Shown in pieces: positions 58,077 to 61,609 of a DNA stretch of 61,609 nucleotides. The DNA comes from an uncultured Clostridium sp. (GTDB lineage Bacteria > Bacillota > Clostridia > Lachnospirales > Lachnospiraceae). Position numbers and translations under genes: made by a program. The stretch spans positions 1 to 61,609 of the forward strand of contig URFM01000016.1 in assembly GCA_900547035.1 (NCBI GenBank). The letters are read 5' to 3'. Every line of letters begins with the position of its first letter. Position 1 is the stretch's first letter. The notes beneath the pieces are model-generated. The model searched no databases. It saw only the letters and a program-made list of their open reading frames with translations, and was not told the origin of the DNA.

Positions 58077-59978
58077 TTATTTTTCTCGTTTGGCAGGAAG
58101 CCGTATGGTTACCTCTGTCCCGCGGCCTGGAGAACTTTCGTAAGAGAGGCCGTATTGGGGGCCATAAAGACTTTTAAGCCGCAGATTGGTATTATAAACG
58201 CCGATATGGCTGGCGGAAACAGCGTCGGAATTCCGCGCCGGCGATTCCTGTGGACGGCTGCGGCGTTTGGAGTCATCGGGGGAGACAGAAGGCTCAGCCT
58301 TCAGCTCGTTCTGCAAAGTCTTCAGCTGATCCGCTTCCATTCCGGCTCCATCGTCGGAAATAATGAATACCATATCCTCCTTTTCAAGCCAGCCGATGAT
58401 CAGAATAGTTCCCTGCTTTTCTTCTGTCATACGGATGCCGTGAAGGAGCGCATTTTCTACAATGGGCTGGAAGGTCAGTTTGGGTATGGTATAACTGTAC
58501 AGCTCTTCCGGAACATCTATGGCAAGATGAGCGCAGTTGTCATAGCGCATATTCTGCAGCTGAACATAGAGGGAAATATGCTCCAGCTCTGCCCGGATGG
58601 TATTGACCAGGCTGCCCTTGCTCAGAGTTAATTTGTAGAAGCGGGACAGGGCCTGGATCGCGGAGGTTACATCCTGGGTTCGTCCGGTTTTGGAGAGCCA
58701 GTTGATCATATCCAGTGTATTATAGAGAAAATGAGGGTTGATCTGGGCTTGGAGAGCCAGAAACTCCGCTTTCCGCAGTTCCTCCGAAGATTTCTTCTCC
58801 TGCTCCATCAGGCGGTCCAGTTCCAGGGCCATATAGTTGTAGGTATCAGAAAGAATTCCGATTTCATCCTGACCGGAAGGACGCCCTGTGATAGGATGGG
58901 GCTTGCCGGAGCGTACCGAATGTTCCATCTGGAGCGCAACTCCGATGATTCGTTTGGCGATGGAGCGGGACAGAATGAGCGCAATCCACACCGCAAGTGC
59001 GGTGAAAAGGAGGTAGATAATTACAAACTCCAGCAGCAGATGGATTCCGCCGTCAGTGATATGGGCTGAGGGAAGGATGGAAACCATATACCAGTCCGTG
59101 TATCGGATAGGAAAATACGCGCTGTATGCCGGGCCGTCAGGAAAGGAGACCAGGGAAAAGACTTCCTCCTGGTCCAACTGTCCGCTGAGTTCACTGTGAG
59201 GTATAAAATAGGCAGACGAAAATCCATCGGAGGCAGCTACCAGCTGATCCTGCTCATTGACCAGATAAGCGATGGCTTCCGGAAGGGTGAAGCTTCCGGA
59301 AAGACTTTGCTCCAGGAGGTCTCTGGACAGATAGACGGCTACGAAGGCGCTTGTACCTAAGGTATCCGGCGAACGTTCAATCTCACCGTAGAAAATCTGA
59401 TTGATAATGGCCAGTCCGCCCAGCTGCTGTTCCGCAGGGGAGAGCTGAGAATCCGGGAACAGCATATGTTCTCTGGAATCGGGAAGGCCATCCCTCCAGG
59501 AACCGGCCATGGACAGCGGAACCATCAGCGGATGATTTTCCTGGTTCAATGAAAAAAACTTTTCGTAAAGCCGGTCATCGCAGAAGATGCGTATATCCGT
59601 AATGAAGTTTCCATCTTCCAAGCTGTTGGTCAGATTGTAAAGCCGGTCGATACGTTTTTTATAAGCCATAGAATCCTTTGTTTCTTCTATAAGATTCGGA
59701 TTCAGAAGATCCCGTACCAAACCGGTTCCGTTGACCGTATCAGCTGTATGAACCGCAGTATCCATCAGATTTTCGATGGAATTCATTGCCTGGAAAGCCA
59801 TTGCCTGCTCTGAGGCGATGGAGTTGCTGATAATGACGTTGTAAAGCCGGGCATAGAAAAAACCAGTGACAACGGCGGTAGGCAGCAGAAGCAGAATTCC
59901 ATGGGAAATCAGAAGCTTACTGGTTAATTTTAAATTATAAGTGTAGTGATACAACAGGCGTTTGATGAAGTTTTTCAT
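58077..59978 (-). CDS. yesM: YesM-type sensor histidine kinase
   Basis: A 633-residue membrane kinase. Helix 1 lies at about 20-42, a large extracellular Cache-like sensor at 43-300, helix 2 at about 308-330, a HAMP at 330-385, and the His_kinase domain starts near 405 with the phosphoacceptor in 'AQINPHFLYNTLDMI', followed by a HATPase domain with 'PIVENALLHGI' and 'DDGAGM'. A Ser/Arg-rich insertion precedes the final 'HIGVYNTNLRL' motif. It overlaps the regulator gene by four bases (ATGA), so the two are one unit. Such pairs usually sense sugars or peptides and control a transporter; none is in the window. Confidence 0.92.
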   Translation of the reverse strand: MKNFIKRLLYHYTYNLKLTSKLLISHGILLLLPTAVVTGFFYARLYNVIISNSIASEQAMAFQAMNSIENLMDTAVHTADTVNGTGLVRDLLNPNLIEETKDSMAYKKRIDRLYNLTNSLEDGNFITDIRIFCDDRLYEKFFSLNQENHPLMVPLSMAGSWRDGLPDSREHMLFPDSQLSPAEQQLGGLAIINQIFYGEIERSPDTLGTSAFVAVYLSRDLLEQSLSGSFTLPEAIAYLVNEQDQLVAASDGFSSAYFIPHSELSGQLDQEEVFSLVSFPDGPAYSAYFPIRYTDWYMVSILPSAHITDGGIHLLLEFVIIYLLFTALAVWIALILSRSIAKRIIGVALQMEHSVRSGKPHPITGRPSGQDEIGILSDTYNYMALELDRLMEQEKKSSEELRKAEFLALQAQINPHFLYNTLDMINWLSKTGRTQDVTSAIQALSRFYKLTLSKGSLVNTIRAELEHISLYVQLQNMRYDNCAHLAIDVPEELYSYTIPKLTFQPIVENALLHGIRMTEEKQGTILIIGWLEKEDMVFIISDDGAGMEADQLKTLQNELKAEPSVSPDDSKRRSRPQESPARNSDAVSASHIGVYNTNLRLKSLYGPQYGLSYESSPGRGTEVTIRLPAKREK

Positions 59979-61528
59979 GAAAGCATTTTCTCTCGGTATT
60001 CCGATGGCGACAGCCCCACCATTTTTTTGAAGGCTTTGCTATAATAATTACCGTCGCTATAGCCTACCTTGGAGGAAATGTCGGTGATTTTAAAACGTTG
60101 GTCCGCAAGGAGCTGCTTGGACATACGAATTCGATATTCGTTCAGATATTGATTAAGTGTTTGTCCGGTCTCCGTTTTAAAAAGAGTGCAGACATAGCTG
60201 GAGGACAAGTTTACATGGTCACTGATATCCGGAACAGACAAAGTGGGCAGCGGATAATTCTGATGAATAAATTCTTTAATTTGAAAGACGGTCGGGTGTT
60301 CCCCCTGGCCCTCTTTCAAGATCGAAAAGAAACGTTTCAGCTTTCCGACGAAAAGCTGGTTTAGCTGAGACAGAGTGATGCAGGCGGAGGCGCTGTCCCA
60401 GATGGATTCCAAACTGCCGTCCGGACGGCTCCACAGGGAGATATGCTTTGCAGTGGCGTATTCGTCCAGCTTTCCAAGATATTTATAGTATAGGTCTCTG
60501 GCCTGGCTGGCTGTGAGGAGAGTAGGAGATACGGAGGCGTGAAGCTTCTCTGCCACATTCAAAGCTTGGGCCTCCTGCTCATTGGTCAAAGCCAGGAGAA
60601 AGTCGGGCAGCAGGTCATCTAAAGGAGCTGTGGAGCCAGAGGAGATCTGTTCAGGCAGTTCGCTGTCCAATTCAAAGAAAAAGCTGTGCTCTAAAATTTT
60701 CATCGCCTGCTCATATGAGTAGGGGATACGCTCCGTTCCGGAAACCACAGGACCTCTGGCAAGAAAAAAGTGGCAGGCACTCCTTAAATCTTCTGTCAGT
60801 CTGCAGGTGATAAATTTCAATTTTTTTTCCTCCAGCTTCCGGTCACTGTACAGATGTATGATCATATCCTGATCTGCGTGAAAAGTATAAATCCTTTGAA
60901 TTGAATATGCTTTCAGACTGTCCTCAAAGCGCAGATTCAGATTCTTGGAAACATCCGATGACAGCTCTGAGATAGGGGTCAGGAAACGAACCACCAGAGT
61001 CGAAAAGCTGGTGGAGGATGTAAAGGGAAGCTTTAGGTCCTGAATCAGCTGCCAGATGATATCCTCTTGCGGATGTTCCTTTTCTGTCAGCTCCAGTGCC
61101 AGTTTTGCCAGAAGATGCTTCTCATGACTTTGGGCAATGGAACGGCTGTGAAGACGGGCCAGACGGTTCTCTGCCGCTTCCTTCAAAGAGGCCTGAAGCT
61201 CCTCCAGGTCCAGAGGCTTTTCTACATAGCTGACGGCTTTCAGCTTAATGGCGGCCTTCAAATATTCCTTATCCGAGTAGGCGCTCATAAAAACAATCGA
61301 TACATCAGGATCCTCCTTCAGTATCCGTTCCGCCATTTCCACGCCGGTCATCCGGGGCATGCGAACATCGGTAAGGACCAGATCAGGTGAATTTTTTTTG
61401 GCTTCCTCCAGGCCGTGAAGACCATCGTCTGCCAGAATCACCTGATCTACGGACAAGGCTTTTAGGTCCAGACTTTCCTGAATGCCCTTTCTGGTCAGTT
61501 GTTCATCATCCACGATTAGAAGCTTCAT
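59975..61528 (-). CDS. yesN: YesN-type AraC-family response regulator
   Basis: A 517-residue regulator. The receiver (1-120) has Asp-Asp at 7-8, phosphoacceptor Asp in 'DLVLTDVRMPRM', and 'EKPLDLEEL'. A long middle region (about 140-400) is of the kind found in YesN proteins. Two AraC helix-turn-helix motifs occupy about 415-515 ('SVPDISDHVNLSSSYVCTLFK' in part, and 'ITDISSKVGYSDGNYYSKAFKK'). The start has GGAGGG upstream. It is first in the operon with the kinase. Confidence 0.93.
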   Translation of the reverse strand: MKLLIVDDEQLTRKGIQESLDLKALSVDQVILADDGLHGLEEAKKNSPDLVLTDVRMPRMTGVEMAERILKEDPDVSIVFMSAYSDKEYLKAAIKLKAVSYVEKPLDLEELQASLKEAAENRLARLHSRSIAQSHEKHLLAKLALELTEKEHPQEDIIWQLIQDLKLPFTSSTSFSTLVVRFLTPISELSSDVSKNLNLRFEDSLKAYSIQRIYTFHADQDMIIHLYSDRKLEEKKLKFITCRLTEDLRSACHFFLARGPVVSGTERIPYSYEQAMKILEHSFFFELDSELPEQISSGSTAPLDDLLPDFLLALTNEQEAQALNVAEKLHASVSPTLLTASQARDLYYKYLGKLDEYATAKHISLWSRPDGSLESIWDSASACITLSQLNQLFVGKLKRFFSILKEGQGEHPTVFQIKEFIHQNYPLPTLSVPDISDHVNLSSSYVCTLFKTETGQTLNQYLNEYRIRMSKQLLADQRFKITDISSKVGYSDGNYYSKAFKKMVGLSPSEYREKMLS

Positions 61529-61568
61529 AGGGTATTTCCCTCCTGTTTTTTCAATAACTTAAACTTCC

Positions 61569-61585
61569 CACACCAACATGGTGTG
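61569..61585. promoter_or_regulatory. Inverted repeat upstream of yesN
   Basis: CACACCAACATGGTGTG: seven-base perfect arms around ACA. About 40 bp upstream of the start codon, it may be an operator for the regulator itself. Confidence 0.4.
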
Positions 61586-61609
61586 CTGAACCTTGAAAAT
61601 TCAATATTT

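Noticed and set aside
1..61609. CRISPR arrays, rRNA and tRNA genes
   Set aside because: No regularly spaced repeats and no tRNA or rRNA signatures were seen on either strand.

Overview
The window looks like a chromosomal segment of an anaerobic, spore-forming Clostridia bacterium, most likely of the Lachnospiraceae. The reasons are: consensus sigma-A promoters (TTGACA/TATAAT) and GGAGG ribosome sites, a SpoVAD/SpoVAE pair, a PduL-AckA acetate pathway in place of Pta-AckA, a CIRCE heat-shock operator, AgrC/LytTR and YesM/YesN two-component systems, and several secreted proteins with cell-wall-binding-type repeats. The genus cannot be fixed by eye. I see no rRNA, tRNA or CRISPR array.

Layout. 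Positions 1-994 are AT-rich without a convincing gene. 995-14000 is mostly housekeeping: an XRE regulator, ribosomal protein L25, a CsoR-type repressor, a DapA-family aldolase, yceD-rpmF, pduL-ackA, the c-di-AMP receptor DarA, an HtrA protease, TmcAL, a stand-alone receiver protein, spoVAD-spoVAE and an AgrC/LytTR pair. From 15051 to 29367 nine genes run in one direction on the minus strand, several joined by ATGA overlaps: a VirB2/TrbC-like two-helix pilin-like protein, a 1225-residue lipoprotein, an RsbW-like ATPase, a secreted protein, a formyltransferase-like protein, a DUF2156 protein, a MATE transporter fused to a second RsbW-like ATPase, a SpoIIE-type phosphatase with an extracellular sensor, and a 1315-residue cytoplasmic protein I cannot assign. 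This is my best candidate for an undescribed system.

29397-39350 is a GC-richer plus-strand block: a frameshifted LysR gene, then an iron-ADH homologue with altered metal ligands, a double-cupin lipoprotein, an esterase that has probably been split from it by a homopolymer indel, an SLH-DUF362 lipoprotein and a permease. A second unit behind a MerR-type promoter follows: an aldo/keto reductase fused to a DUF4405 membrane domain, a 58-residue protein and a secreted flavodoxin. Several of these carry export signals although their families are normally cytosolic, which suggests oxidoreductase or carbonyl chemistry at the cell surface.

39362-61609 holds ftsH, envelope proteins (DUF4349, cell-wall-binding protein, secreted phosphatase), transporters, a decayed metal P-type ATPase, a CIRCE-controlled Hsp20, small regulators, a SpoU methyltransferase and a YesM/YesN pair.

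A family of palindromic elements (about 155-195 bp, inverted termini resembling GTAACAGTTCAGGACGG, three internal hairpins) occurs five times, at 4460, 29397, 30683, 36499 and 53696. The stems differ between copies yet stay self-complementary, so the fold appears conserved. Copies sit near transcription-unit ends and bracket the ADH-to-permease operon.
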